DNA of 64,000 bases from Loktanella gaetbuli (GCF_020531945.1 NZ_JAJATZ010000003.1:501457-565456); one strand, 5' to 3'. Counted from the stretch's first letter, positions 42,724 through 51,630 are shown. Notes: a model not told the origin generated them from the sequence alone. Made by a program: numbers and translations.

Positions 42724-44096
42724 AGGTACAGACCCGGCAGCGTCGTGCGTGCCGTCGGACGTTTGAATGCCGCCATCGTGCCCTGCGGGGATCGCCCGTA
42801 CAACGCGCCGTCGCTGGCTGGAAACAGCGTCGCGAATTCCTGCGGCCCCGTGATCGTCACCGGTCCGGGACTGAAGGTCAGGCCGAACTGCCGCATGCGA
42901 TCGAACATCATGGTCTTGCATTGGTCATCTTCCTTCTTGTCGGTCGGCAGGGGCGGTGCGTTGCGGATGATTTCAAACCGGTGCAACGCATCGGCAGCAA
43001 CGTGACCGTGGTCCTGCGCGCACAAATAGAGCGTGGCATCCACGGGGGTGCGGCCTTTGGCGATCTCATCGAATTCGGCGTTGGGCGTGTCGGCAAAGAA
43101 TACGGTGTGATGCGCCAGTGGCAGGCCACGAGGTGTCGCGGCGAAACTTGCCACATGGGCGGACAGGCTGCGCGGCCGGATACTGTCGGGTCTGACAGTC
43201 GGGCGCGGTGCCGCACCCAGCAGACCTTGGGCGATGGCCTGTGGGTCGCCGTTGAACAAGACCGCATCCACGTCGAGGGTGCCGCCGGTATATTCCAGTC
43301 TTGCGACCCTGCCGCCTTGTGCCGCAAGGCGGTGGACAGGCGTGTTGTAGTGAAACCTTGCCCCCGCCTCTTGTGCCAGCCGCGCGAGGGTCACAGCCAG
43401 TTGGTGCATGCCACCCGTGACGGTCCAGACACCCCGTGCCTCTGCCGCCCAAATCAACGACAACAATGCGGGTGACTGCTGCGGCGCGCCGCCGACGTAG
43501 GTGGCATAGCGTGCAAAGAGTTGCGCAAGCCGTGGATCGCCAAAGCTGCGCTGCACCAGACCGGCCAGAGAGAGATGCGGTGCCATGTCCAGGGCAAGGC
43601 CCGGCTGTCGCATGACACGTCCCGCCATGGCGGCCAGCCCCGGAGAGGCGGTTTTCATCATCGGTGCCTCGAAGGCATCAAAGAGCCGTGCCGCACGGGC
43701 CGAAAATCCGCGCACCTCGTCAGCGGCACGCGGCCCAAAGACATCGGTAACCTGGTCCAGGCTGTCGTCAGGATCAGCCATCAGGTCCAGCATCGTGCCG
43801 TCCGGCCAATAGTGGCGGGCCAGCGTATCCAGCGGCGTCAGTGTAAGGTAATCATCCAGTTGCAACCCGGCTGCGGCAAACAGGTCGTCAAAAACGCTGC
43901 GCATCGTCAGCACGGTGGGGCCTGCGTCGATCGGGCCTGCCGCGCTGGGGATCGTGCGCATCTTGCCGCCGGGGGTCGGTTGCGCCTCGAACACGGTCAC
44001 CCGCGCACCTGCATGTGCCAGCCGCAATGCTGCGGCCAGCCCGCCGATACCGGCACCGACGATGGCTATGACGGGTGGGGTCGTGCGCGATGTCAT
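42624..44096 (-). CDS. crtD: Methoxyneurosporene dehydrogenase (1-hydroxycarotenoid 3,4-desaturase)
   Basis: A 490-residue CrtI-family FAD desaturase: AIVGAGIGGLAAALRLAHAG at the N terminus, FEAQPTPGGKM, AGPTVLTM, and the C-terminal LYLCGGGAHPGAGVPMA. It introduces the 3,4 double bond after CrtC and CrtF act in the spheroidene pathway. Divergent from crtE with an 89-bp region that holds two PpsR-type sites. Confidence 0.95.
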   Translation of the reverse strand: MTSRTTPPVIAIVGAGIGGLAAALRLAHAGARVTVFEAQPTPGGKMRTIPSAAGPIDAGPTVLTMRSVFDDLFAAAGLQLDDYLTLTPLDTLARHYWPDGTMLDLMADPDDSLDQVTDVFGPRAADEVRGFSARAARLFDAFEAPMMKTASPGLAAMAGRVMRQPGLALDMAPHLSLAGLVQRSFGDPRLAQLFARYATYVGGAPQQSPALLSLIWAAEARGVWTVTGGMHQLAVTLARLAQEAGARFHYNTPVHRLAAQGGRVARLEYTGGTLDVDAVLFNGDPQAIAQGLLGAAPRPTVRPDSIRPRSLSAHVASFAATPRGLPLAHHTVFFADTPNAEFDEIAKGRTPVDATLYLCAQDHGHVAADALHRFEIIRNAPPLPTDKKEDDQCKTMMFDRMRQFGLTFSPGPVTITGPQEFATLFPASDGALYGRSPQGTMAAFKRPTARTTLPGLYLCGGGAHPGAGVPMAALSGQHAAEAMKHDLSLT

Positions 44097-44125
44097 GGTT
44101 GCATTGTTGACAGCAGGCCCAAAAC

Positions 44126-44143
44126 TGTCCAGTCTGATTTACA
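44126..44143. promoter_or_regulatory. PpsR/CrtJ-type operator, distal to crtE
   Basis: TGT-N12-ACA, the established PpsR/CrtJ recognition pattern, 42 bp before the crtE start and 29 bp upstream of the crtD start. Pairs with a second site 6 bp away. Confidence 0.8.
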
Positions 44144-44149
44144 CAAAAC

Positions 44150-44167
44150 TGTCAGAAATAAATGACA
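44150..44167. promoter_or_regulatory. PpsR/CrtJ-type operator, proximal to crtE
   Basis: Second TGT-N12-ACA palindrome, 6 bp from the first and 18 bp before crtE ATG. Tandem sites permit cooperative tetramer binding and would repress crtD and crtE in oxygen or strong light. Confidence 0.8.
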
Positions 44168-44185
44168 ACCTGCGGAGTGCGTCCA

Positions 44186-45061
44186 ATGCCACTGACCCAA
44201 CGGATCGAAACCGCCATTCAGCGGGCCATCGCAACCGGGCAGGCCGGACTGGCACCGACACGGCTTGCTGCGGCGCTGGATTACGCAACTGCGCCGGGTG
44301 GTGCCCGCATTCGGCCCACGATTTTGCTGTCCGTCGCGCGTGCCTGTGGCGATGATGCGCCGCCGCTTGCCGATGCAGCCGCCGCGGCGCTGGAGCTGAT
44401 CCACTGCGCCAGCCTCGTGCATGACGACCTGCCTTGTTTTGACGACGCCGATACCCGGCGGGGCAAGCCGTCGGTCCATCGCGCCTATTCCGAACCGCTG
44501 GCGGTCCTGGCGGGTGACAGCCTGATCGTGATGGGGTTCCAAACCCTCGCGCGCGCAGCGGCACAGCACCCCGCGCGTGCTGTTGCGCTGATCGACTCAC
44601 TGGCGACGCGCACCGGCATGCCGGACGGTATTTGTGCAGGACAAGGTTGGGAGAGCGAGGAAACCATCGATCTCGCGGCCTATCACCGGTCCAAAACGGG
44701 TGCGCTGTTCATTGCGGCCACGACGATGGGTGCCATCGCGGCAGGCCAGGAGGCCGAGCCATGGGAAGAGTTGGGCGACCGCATCGGCGAGGCGTTTCAG
44801 GTTGCCGACGATCTACGCGACGCGCTGTGTAGCGCCTCTGATCTGGGCAAGCCTGCTGGTCAGGACGATCTGCATGGGCGGCCGAACGCGGTTGCGGCGC
44901 TTGGGGTCCGTGGGGCCGTGGCGCGGTTCGACGATGTTTTGGGCGGTGCCATCGCGTCGATCCCGGCCTGCCCCGGAGAAGCGGCGCTTGCCGGCATGGT
45001 GCGCGCCTATGCCGACCGGTTGGTGCCTGCGGTCGCCAGACAACCCGTGCCCGGCGAATGA
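44186..45061 (+). CDS. crtE: Geranylgeranyl diphosphate synthase
   Basis: A 291-residue trans-prenyltransferase: first aspartate-rich motif HDDLPCFDDADTRRGKP, second motif ADDLRD, GGARIRP at the N terminus. It makes GGPP for carotenoids and the bacteriochlorophyll tail. ATG 44186 is used because the upstream ATG 44162 overlaps the proximal PpsR site. ATGA overlap with crtF. Confidence 0.95.
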   Translation: MPLTQRIETAIQRAIATGQAGLAPTRLAAALDYATAPGGARIRPTILLSVARACGDDAPPLADAAAAALELIHCASLVHDDLPCFDDADTRRGKPSVHRAYSEPLAVLAGDSLIVMGFQTLARAAAQHPARAVALIDSLATRTGMPDGICAGQGWESEETIDLAAYHRSKTGALFIAATTMGAIAAGQEAEPWEELGDRIGEAFQVADDLRDALCSASDLGKPAGQDDLHGRPNAVAALGVRGAVARFDDVLGGAIASIPACPGEAALAGMVRAYADRLVPAVARQPVPGE

Positions 45062-46185
45062 CGGCAATCGACGACCGGCCTGCGCGACTGGGTGTGCGGA
45101 CCTCGCGCTGGACCCGTCTGATGGCTGATCCTGCGTTTCAGGCGCGCTGTGCCCGCATTCCACTGCTGCGTCGCCTCGTCCGGCGCGAAGGCGAGGCGAT
45201 GTTCGATCTGGTGGCCGGGTTTTGCCACAGTCAGATTTTGCAGGCCTTTGTACGTTTCGACATACCGGCGCAATTGCTCGACGCCCCGTCACCGACGGCG
45301 GCGCTGGCTCAACGTGCCTCGGTCCCGCTGCGCAACATGACGCTTTTGCTGAATGGCGCGGCCAGTCTGGGCCTGCTGCGGCAGAGGCGCGGCCTGTGGC
45401 AACTGACGACGCGGGGGGCTGCGCTGGCCGGTGTGCCGGGGTTGCAGCAGATGATCGCGCACCACGACGTCCTGTACAGGGATCTGTCGGACCCGGTTGC
45501 CTTTTTTCGCGATGAGGTGACGACAGAACTCGCGGATTTCTGGCCCTATGTTTTTGGTGCGGGCGGTGTGGCTGACCCTGCCGTGGCGCAGACCTATTCA
45601 CAGCTGATGGCGGACAGTCAGTCGCTGGTGGCACAGGACACGCTGGATGCCGTCGATTTGGGGCGCGCGCGCTGCATCATGGACATCGGCGGTGGCACGG
45701 GTGCGTTTCTGGCGGCAGTCGGTGCGCGGCACGCTGCGCCGCAGCTGATGCTGTTTGATCTGCCTGCCGTCGTGCCCGCCGCCCGCCAGAGATTCGCACA
45801 GGCCGGGCTCTTGGCCCGCACGATTATCCATGCCGGATCATTCCGCGACGATCCGCTGCCTGAGGGCGCGGACGTCATCACCCTCGTGCGGGTGCTCTAC
45901 GACCATGCGGATGATACGGTCCTGGCGCTTTTGCGGGCGGTCCGGGCGGCACTGCCGCGGGGCGGACGCATCATCGTGTCAGAACCCATGACGGGCGGCG
46001 CGCGTCCGACGCGTGCAGGAGATGCCTATTTTGCAGTCTATTGTCAGGCGATGCGCACGGGTGCTGCGCGGTCACCGGCACAGGTGTCCGCCCTCTTGGT
46101 GCAGGCCGGTTTCGGGGATGTCCGGATACCGCGATCAGCGCGGCTCTTCGTCACGAGCGTCGTGACAGGTGTAAATCAAAGTTGA
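45058..46185 (+). CDS. crtF: Hydroxyneurosporene O-methyltransferase
   Basis: A 375-residue O-methyltransferase. N-terminal dimerisation/winged-helix domain (about residues 40-150), then SAM-binding DIGGGTGAFLAAVG and VRVLYDHADDTVLALL. CrtF methylates the 1-hydroxyl group of CrtC products. Its last bases overlap the first PpsR site of the bchC promoter. Confidence 0.95.
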   Translation: MTAIDDRPARLGVRTSRWTRLMADPAFQARCARIPLLRRLVRREGEAMFDLVAGFCHSQILQAFVRFDIPAQLLDAPSPTAALAQRASVPLRNMTLLLNGAASLGLLRQRRGLWQLTTRGAALAGVPGLQQMIAHHDVLYRDLSDPVAFFRDEVTTELADFWPYVFGAGGVADPAVAQTYSQLMADSQSLVAQDTLDAVDLGRARCIMDIGGGTGAFLAAVGARHAAPQLMLFDLPAVVPAARQRFAQAGLLARTIIHAGSFRDDPLPEGADVITLVRVLYDHADDTVLALLRAVRAALPRGGRIIVSEPMTGGARPTRAGDAYFAVYCQAMRTGAARSPAQVSALLVQAGFGDVRIPRSARLFVTSVVTGVNQS

Positions 46186-46187
46186 CA
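46170..46187. promoter_or_regulatory. PpsR/CrtJ-type operator 1 of bchC
   Basis: TGT-N12-ACA overlapping the crtF stop codon. First of a pair with a 7-bp gap, the arrangement known for the Rhodobacter bchC promoter. Confidence 0.82.
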
Positions 46188-46194
46188 CATATAA

Positions 46195-46212
46195 TGTCTA
46201 ACTGGGTTGACA
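46195..46212. promoter_or_regulatory. PpsR/CrtJ-type operator 2 of bchC
   Basis: TGT-N12-ACA; its 3' half coincides with the TTGACA (46207-46212) that I take as the -35 element. Confidence 0.82.
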
Positions 46213-46234
46213 CAACGTCGCGTCAGGTTAAAGT
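46207..46234 (+). promoter_or_regulatory. Sigma-70-type promoter of bchCXYZ-puf
   Basis: TTGACA at 46207-46212, 16 bp, then TAAAGT at 46229-46234. A perfect TATAAT at 46190 is also present but lacks a -35 at normal spacing. PpsR binding to site 2 would cover the -35 box. Confidence 0.55.
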
Positions 46235-46285
46235 GACAGTTGCCCCGGGGTCGCAACGACTGTGTGGGAAACGTGGGAAAGCTTC

Positions 46286-47221
46286 GTGAATACTGACGCC
46301 ATCCTCTTGCATGAACCGCGCCGCATCGGCGTCGAATCGGTGGCTTTGACGCCGCCGTCTGCGGGGGATGTTGTTGTGGCTGTGCGCCATTCGGGTATTT
46401 CCACAGGAACCGAAAAGCTGTTCTGGTCCGGGGCGATGCCGCCGTTTCCCGGCATGGGCTACCCGCTGGTGCCCGGCTACGAGGCGACCGGCGAGGTCGT
46501 CGAATCGCATGACCCGTCAGTGGCTGTCGGTGCAACCGTCTTTGTCCCCGGTGCCACCTGCTACCGCGATGCGCATGGTCTGTTCGGGGCGTCCGCAGCA
46601 ACGCTGGTCACACCTGCTGCGCGGGTGACGGAAATGGACGCAGGACACGGGCCTGCTGGTGCCTTGCTGGCCCTCGCCGCGACCGCCTATCATGCGATGA
46701 CGGGCCCTGGTAAATCCGCACCTGACCTCATTGTGGGACACGGCACCTTGGGTCGCCTGCTGGCCCGTCTGACTGTGCTGTCTGGTGCCCCGGCCCCGAC
46801 CGTTTGGGAAATCGATCCGGCGCGGCGCGGTGGTGCGCAGGGGTACGATATCATTGATCCCACCACCGATCAGCGCCGCGATTACAACGCGATATACGAC
46901 GCGTCTGGCCAGGCCAGCCTGCTGCCGGACCTTATTGGTCGTCTGGCCAAGGGGGGCGAGATCACGCTGGCCGGGTTCTATACCGATCCGATCCAGTTCG
47001 CCTTTGCTCCGGCTTTCATGCGCGAAGCCCGCATCCGCATCGCCGCCGAATGGCAGGCCTCCGACATGGTCGCCACCCGCGATCTGGTCGAGGGCGGACT
47101 TTTGAACCTGTCCGACCTCATCACCCACACGCGCCCGGCGCGTAACGCGGCAGGGGCCTATCAAACAGCCTTTACCGATACCGCTTGTCTCAAAATGATC
47201 CTCGATTGGAACGCCGCATGA
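46286..47221 (+). CDS. bchC: Bacteriochlorophyllide a dehydrogenase BchC
   Basis: A 311-residue zinc-less alcohol-dehydrogenase-like protein that oxidises the 3-hydroxyethyl group of 3-hydroxyethyl-bacteriochlorophyllide a. HSGISTGTEKLFWSG and PFPGMGYPLVPGYEATGEVV are typical. Start GTG 46286 (NTDAILLHEPRRIG); an earlier in-frame GTG at 46262 adds MWETWESF only. ATGA overlap with bchX. Confidence 0.93.
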   Translation: MNTDAILLHEPRRIGVESVALTPPSAGDVVVAVRHSGISTGTEKLFWSGAMPPFPGMGYPLVPGYEATGEVVESHDPSVAVGATVFVPGATCYRDAHGLFGASAATLVTPAARVTEMDAGHGPAGALLALAATAYHAMTGPGKSAPDLIVGHGTLGRLLARLTVLSGAPAPTVWEIDPARRGGAQGYDIIDPTTDQRRDYNAIYDASGQASLLPDLIGRLAKGGEITLAGFYTDPIQFAFAPAFMREARIRIAAEWQASDMVATRDLVEGGLLNLSDLITHTRPARNAAGAYQTAFTDTACLKMILDWNAA

Positions 47222-48222
47222 AAGACGAAATCCCGAACCTCAAGGATTACGATCGCACCCTGCGCGACGAGGCCAACTCAGAGGCCACGCTCGAGGTGCC
47301 TCAGGGGGAACCCACGTCCAAAACGCAGATCATCGCGATCTACGGCAAGGGTGGCATCGGCAAATCCTTCACGCTCGCGAACCTGTCGCACATGATGGCC
47401 GAAATGGGCAAACGTGTGCTGCTGATCGGCTGCGATCCCAAATCCGACACCACATCTTTGCTGTTCGGCGGCAAGGCCTGTCCCACGATCATCGAAACCT
47501 CCTCCAAGAAGAAACTGGCCGGCGAAGAGGTCAAGATCGGCGACGTCTGCTTCAAGCGCGGTGGCGTGTTCGCCATGGAACTCGGCGGGCCAGAGGTCGG
47601 TCGCGGCTGTGGTGGTCGCGGGATCATCCACGGGTTCGAGCTGCTGGAGAAGCTGGGCTTTCACGATTGGGATTTTGATTACGTCCTGCTCGATTTTCTC
47701 GGCGACGTGGTCTGCGGCGGCTTTGGCCTGCCCATCGCGCGGGACATGGCGCAAAAGGTCATTCTGGTTGCGTCAAACGACCTGCAATCTCTGTATGTGG
47801 CGAACAACGTCTGCTCGGCCGTGGAATATTTCCGCAAGATGGGCGGCAACGTCGGCGTCGCGGGCCTTGTGATCAACAAGGACGATGGCACCGGTGAGGC
47901 GCAAGCCTTTGCGAAGGCCGTCGATATCCCGGTGCTGTCGGCAATCCCGCAGGACGATGACTTGCGAAAGAAATCGGCGAACTACCAGATCGTCGGCACG
48001 CATAAATCGCAGTGGGGTCCAATGTTCGAGGGCCTGGCAGAGGCCGTCGGCATCGCGCCCCCCGTCCGCCCGACGCCGCTGGATCAGGACGGCCTTCTGG
48101 CCCTGTTCGACAGCAAGGACACGGGCGGCGATTATGAATTGGTACCCGCAACCGACACGGACATGCGCGGCAAGCACGGTGCCATCAAGGACAGCCTCGA
48201 GGTCATCTATGACGATGCGTGA
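47218..48222 (+). CDS. bchX: Chlorophyllide a reductase iron protein subunit X
   Basis: A 334-residue NifH-like ATPase: P-loop GKGGIGKSFT, GCDPKSDTT, and the two 4Fe-4S cysteines in GRGCGGRGIIHGF and DVVCGGFGLP. It delivers electrons to BchYZ to reduce the B ring of chlorophyllide a. Overlaps bchC (ATGA) and bchY (8 bp). Confidence 0.97.
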   Translation: MKDEIPNLKDYDRTLRDEANSEATLEVPQGEPTSKTQIIAIYGKGGIGKSFTLANLSHMMAEMGKRVLLIGCDPKSDTTSLLFGGKACPTIIETSSKKKLAGEEVKIGDVCFKRGGVFAMELGGPEVGRGCGGRGIIHGFELLEKLGFHDWDFDYVLLDFLGDVVCGGFGLPIARDMAQKVILVASNDLQSLYVANNVCSAVEYFRKMGGNVGVAGLVINKDDGTGEAQAFAKAVDIPVLSAIPQDDDLRKKSANYQIVGTHKSQWGPMFEGLAEAVGIAPPVRPTPLDQDGLLALFDSKDTGGDYELVPATDTDMRGKHGAIKDSLEVIYDDA

Positions 48223-49813
48223 GGGATTTCATGTCAGCAAGGACGCCTCCGGCACGGTCATGGTGACCGAGGCCCCGGCTTCTTCTGGTCAAAAATATCC
48301 CGGGGGAGATGCGATAGCATCGGGGGCAGAGCCCCCTGCTGACGCAGGCCTGTGCGCATCGAAATCCGAACTGGACGCCGCCGCGCGCAATGCGGGCCAA
48401 TCTGACATCCTCGACCAATATGCCGTCGATTACCCCAAGGGGCCACACGATCAACCGCAGTCGATGTGCCCTGCATTCGGGTCACTGCGTGTCGGTTTGC
48501 GAATGAAACGCGTGGCAACCGTCCTGTCGGGCTCTGCCTGCTGCGTCTACGGCCTGACGTTCGTGTCGCATTTTTACGGCGCGCGCCGGTCTGTCGGCTA
48601 CGTGCCTTTCAATTCCGAATCGCTGGTCACGGGCAAGTTGTTCGAGGACATCCGCGAAAGCGTTCACGACATGGCCGATCCTGATCGCTACGACGCGATC
48701 GTGGTGACAAACCTCTGCGTGCCGACCGCATCCGGTGTGCCGCTGCGGTTGCTGCCCAAGGACATCAACGGCGTGCGCATCATCGGAATCGATGTGCCCG
48801 GTTTCGGCATCCCCACCCACGCCGAGGCAAAGGACGTTCTCGCAGGGGCCATGCTGAACTATGCCCGTGCCGAGGCAGAGGCCGGACCCGTCGCGCGACC
48901 GGATCGCGCGGCGTCGGATCTGCCCGCCGTCGCCCTCTTGGGCGAGATGTTCCCCGCCGATCCGATGATGATTGGTGCCATGCTGGCCCCGATGGGCCTG
49001 TCCGCCGGTCCGACCGTCCCGACACGTGAATGGCGCGAGCTATACGCCGCGCTGGATTGCGGTGTCGCGGCGGCGATCCATCCATTCTACACCGCAAGCG
49101 TGCGCGAGTTTCAGGCGGCTGGCCGCAAGGTCGTCGGTTCTGCACCGGTCGGGATGGATGGCACCGCCGCCTGGCTGGCCGGTATCGGCGACGCTTACGG
49201 GATCGCTGCCGACAAGGTTGCAGCGGCGCAAAACGCATTTTTGCCTGCGATCAAGGGTGCGCTGTCCGGCGCGCAGGTCAAAGGCACGATCACGCTGTCG
49301 GGATACGAAGGCTCTGAATTGCTGGTCGCGCGGCTGCTGATCGAAAGCGGCGCGCATGTGCCCTATGTGGGCACGGCTTGCCCCAAGACGCCATGGTCTG
49401 CCGATGATGCCGCCTGGCTGGAAGCGAAGGGCGTCAAAGTCAAATTCCGCGCGAGCCTCGAGGATGATCTGGCTGCAATGGAAGGCGTGCGGCCCGACCT
49501 CGCGATCGGCACGACGCCGGTCGTGCAGAAGGCCAAGGAGCTGGGCATCCCGGCGCTGTATTTCACCAATCTGATTTCCGCCCGGCCCCTGATGGGGCCT
49601 GCCGGTGCGGGCAGCCTGCAACAGGTTGTCACCGCCGCGATGGGCAATACCGATCGGATGGCCAAGATGAAGGGCTTTTTCGAGGGTGTGGGCCATGGCG
49701 ATACGGCTGGTGTCTGGGAGGGCGCACCCAACCTGCGCCCCGATTTCCGCGCACTGCACCAGAAAAAGCTGGATAAGCAGGCCCGCGCTGCCAAAGCGGA
49801 GCAGATGATATGA
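48215..49813 (+). CDS. bchY: Chlorophyllide a reductase subunit Y, with repeat-derived N-terminal insertion
   Basis: A 532-residue NifD-like subunit; cluster cysteines in PQSMCPAFG, SGSACCVYGL and VTNLCVPTASG; the conserved body begins near residue 90 and runs to the C terminus. Residues about 22-42 (ASSGQKYPGGDAIASGAEPP) are encoded by a copy of the window's dispersed repeat and probably are extra to the family, making the protein about 30 residues longer than I expect for Rhodobacter BchY. ATG 48215 is used; in-frame ATG 48209 is equally possible. Confidence 0.95.
   Translation: MREGFHVSKDASGTVMVTEAPASSGQKYPGGDAIASGAEPPADAGLCASKSELDAAARNAGQSDILDQYAVDYPKGPHDQPQSMCPAFGSLRVGLRMKRVATVLSGSACCVYGLTFVSHFYGARRSVGYVPFNSESLVTGKLFEDIRESVHDMADPDRYDAIVVTNLCVPTASGVPLRLLPKDINGVRIIGIDVPGFGIPTHAEAKDVLAGAMLNYARAEAEAGPVARPDRAASDLPAVALLGEMFPADPMMIGAMLAPMGLSAGPTVPTREWRELYAALDCGVAAAIHPFYTASVREFQAAGRKVVGSAPVGMDGTAAWLAGIGDAYGIAADKVAAAQNAFLPAIKGALSGAQVKGTITLSGYEGSELLVARLLIESGAHVPYVGTACPKTPWSADDAAWLEAKGVKVKFRASLEDDLAAMEGVRPDLAIGTTPVVQKAKELGIPALYFTNLISARPLMGPAGAGSLQQVVTAAMGNTDRMAKMKGFFEGVGHGDTAGVWEGAPNLRPDFRALHQKKLDKQARAAKAEQMI
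48279..48339 (+). repeat. Dispersed GC-rich repeat, copy D, inside bchY
   Basis: CTTCTTCTGGTCAAAAATATCCCGGGGGAG, GATGCGATAGCATC, GGGGGCAGAGCCCCC. Includes two small hairpins. Same order as the 34935 copy; its length keeps the bchY frame open. Confidence 0.7.
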
Positions 49814-49865
49814 TGTCTGCATCCCAGTCATATGTGCTGGGTGGGCCCGCCCACCCACCCCTTTC

Positions 49866-49908
49866 GGGGCGCTGCCCCGGACCCCGGAGTATTTCGGGCA
49901 AGATGATG
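49866..49908 (+). repeat. Dispersed GC-rich repeat, copy E
   Basis: GGGGC-GCT-GCCCC hairpin, GGACCCCGG, AGTATTTCGGGCAAGATGATG, between bchY and bchZ. Tail matches the 26799 copy. It follows another hairpin (GGGTGGGCCCGCCCACCC at about 49838-49856) in the only sizable gap of the bchCXYZ operon. Confidence 0.6.
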
Positions 49909-49922
49909 CGGAGGGCTGCGCC

Positions 49923-51374
49923 ATGCTAGTCACCGATCACGACCGGGCCGGCGGGTACTGGGGTGCTGTCTATGCGTTTTGCGCCACCAAGGGTTTGCAG
50001 GTTGTCATTGACGGTCCCGTGGGTTGCGAAAACCTGCCTGTGACCTCTGTTCTGCATTACACCGACGGATTGCCGCCGCACGAGCTGCCAATTGTCGTCA
50101 CCGGCCTGGGTGAAACCGAAATGGGCGAAGGCACCGAAGAGGCGATGAAGCGCGCCTGGCAGGTGTTGGATCCCGCACTGCCCGCCGTTGTCGTGACCGG
50201 GTCCATTGCCGAGATGATCGGTGGCGGTGTCACGCCGCAGGGCACCAATATTCAGCGTTTCCTGCCGCGCACGATCGACGAGGATCAATGGGAATCGGCT
50301 GACCGTGCGATGACGTGGCTGTTTACCGAATTCGGCCAGACCAAGGGGCGTATGCCCCCCGAGAAAAAGCGCGAAGAGGGCGCGGCCCCGCGGGTCAACA
50401 TCCTTGGGCCGATGTATGGCACGTTCAACATGCCGTCAGACCTGGCCGAAATCCGGCGTCTGGTCGAAGGCATCGGCGCTGACGTCAACATGGTCATGCC
50501 GCTGGGCAGCCATCTGGCCGAGATGCGCAACCTGATGAATGCCGACGTCAACATCTGCATGTATCGTGAATTTGGTCGCGGGCTATGCGAGGTGCTCGGC
50601 AAGCCGTATCTGCAAGCCCCCATGGGGATCGAACAGACGACGAAATTTCTGCGCACTTTGGGTGGTTTGCTGGGCCTCGACCCTGAACCATTTATTGAGC
50701 AGGAAAAGCATTCCACGCTGAAACCGATCTGGGATCTGTGGCGGTCGGTCACGCAGGACTTTTTCGCGACATGCGAATTCGCCGTGGTCGCGAACGAAAC
50801 CTACACCCGCGGCATCCGCAATTACCTGGAAACCGATTTGGGATTTCCCTGCGCTTTTGCGGTGTCCCGCGTGCGCGGCAAGAAAACGAACAACGACGAG
50901 GTGCGGCACATGATGCACACCAAACGTCCGCTGATCGTGATGGGGTCGATCAACGAAAAAATGTACATGGCCGAAATGAAGGCCGGGTTTGGACCCGCAC
51001 CCGCCTTTATTCCCGCCAGCTTTCCCGGGGCCGCGATCCGCCGGCACACCGGCACGCCTTTCATGGGCTACGCCGGTGCGACCTATCTGCTGCAAGAGGT
51101 TTGCAACGGGCTGTTCGATGCCCTGTTCCACATTTTGCCGCTGGGGTCCGACATGGATGCGGGCCCGGCGACACCGACCACCACACGGCAGTTGCCGTGG
51201 GATGCCGACGCGCAGGCGCGTCTGGATGAAATCGTGGCCAGCCATCCGATCCTGACCCGGATCTCGGCGGCCAAATCATTGCGCGACGCCGCTGAAAAAT
51301 CGGCCCGCGACAACGGGGACGACCGCGTGGTGCTGACCACCGTGGCGGCGCTTCAATCAGGAGGACAGACATGA
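49923..51374 (+). CDS. bchZ: Chlorophyllide a reductase subunit Z
   Basis: A 483-residue NifK-like partner of BchY: DGPVGCENLPVTS (cluster Cys), GLGETEMGEGTEEAM, PLGSHLAEMRNLM, TGTPFMGYAGATYLLQE. Forms with BchX and BchY the reductase that turns chlorophyllide a into a bacteriochlorin. GGAGGGCTGCGCC leads into the ATG. ATGA overlap with pufQ. Confidence 0.97.
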   Translation: MLVTDHDRAGGYWGAVYAFCATKGLQVVIDGPVGCENLPVTSVLHYTDGLPPHELPIVVTGLGETEMGEGTEEAMKRAWQVLDPALPAVVVTGSIAEMIGGGVTPQGTNIQRFLPRTIDEDQWESADRAMTWLFTEFGQTKGRMPPEKKREEGAAPRVNILGPMYGTFNMPSDLAEIRRLVEGIGADVNMVMPLGSHLAEMRNLMNADVNICMYREFGRGLCEVLGKPYLQAPMGIEQTTKFLRTLGGLLGLDPEPFIEQEKHSTLKPIWDLWRSVTQDFFATCEFAVVANETYTRGIRNYLETDLGFPCAFAVSRVRGKKTNNDEVRHMMHTKRPLIVMGSINEKMYMAEMKAGFGPAPAFIPASFPGAAIRRHTGTPFMGYAGATYLLQEVCNGLFDALFHILPLGSDMDAGPATPTTTRQLPWDADAQARLDEIVASHPILTRISAAKSLRDAAEKSARDNGDDRVVLTTVAALQSGGQT

Positions 51375-51592
51375 CTGACTTCACCACAAACCAGATGGTC
51401 CGCGACCGCACGGCACCGCCCAAGCGCGAGTATTATGCGTATTTCGCGCTGATCTTTGCGGCGACGCTGCCGCTGTCGCTGCTGACCTGGGTGCTGAAGG
51501 CCGCGCGTCGGATGGAGCTGCCCGAAAAGGGCCCCATCGCCAGCGCCTGGAGCCAGGCCCGCATCATCACGCCGCACATCTTCAGTGCCTAG
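51371..51592 (+). CDS. pufQ: PufQ, bacteriochlorophyll-trafficking/regulatory protein
   Basis: A 73-residue protein with one membrane helix (YFALIFAATLPLSLLTWVL) and the C-terminal ARIITPHIFSA typical of PufQ. It is required for bacteriochlorophyll synthesis in Rhodobacter. Translationally coupled to bchZ. Confidence 0.92.
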   Translation: MTDFTTNQMVRDRTAPPKREYYAYFALIFAATLPLSLLTWVLKAARRMELPEKGPIASAWSQARIITPHIFSA

Positions 51593-51630
51593 CGTTTCGA
51601 ATTTCGCCGGTCCCCGGACTTGCGGATACC

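Noticed and set aside
47885..48214. N-terminal extension of bchY by about 110 codons
   Set aside because: The extra codons lie in bchX, where BchX residues are conserved; the bchY start near 48209/48215 is the natural coupled start.
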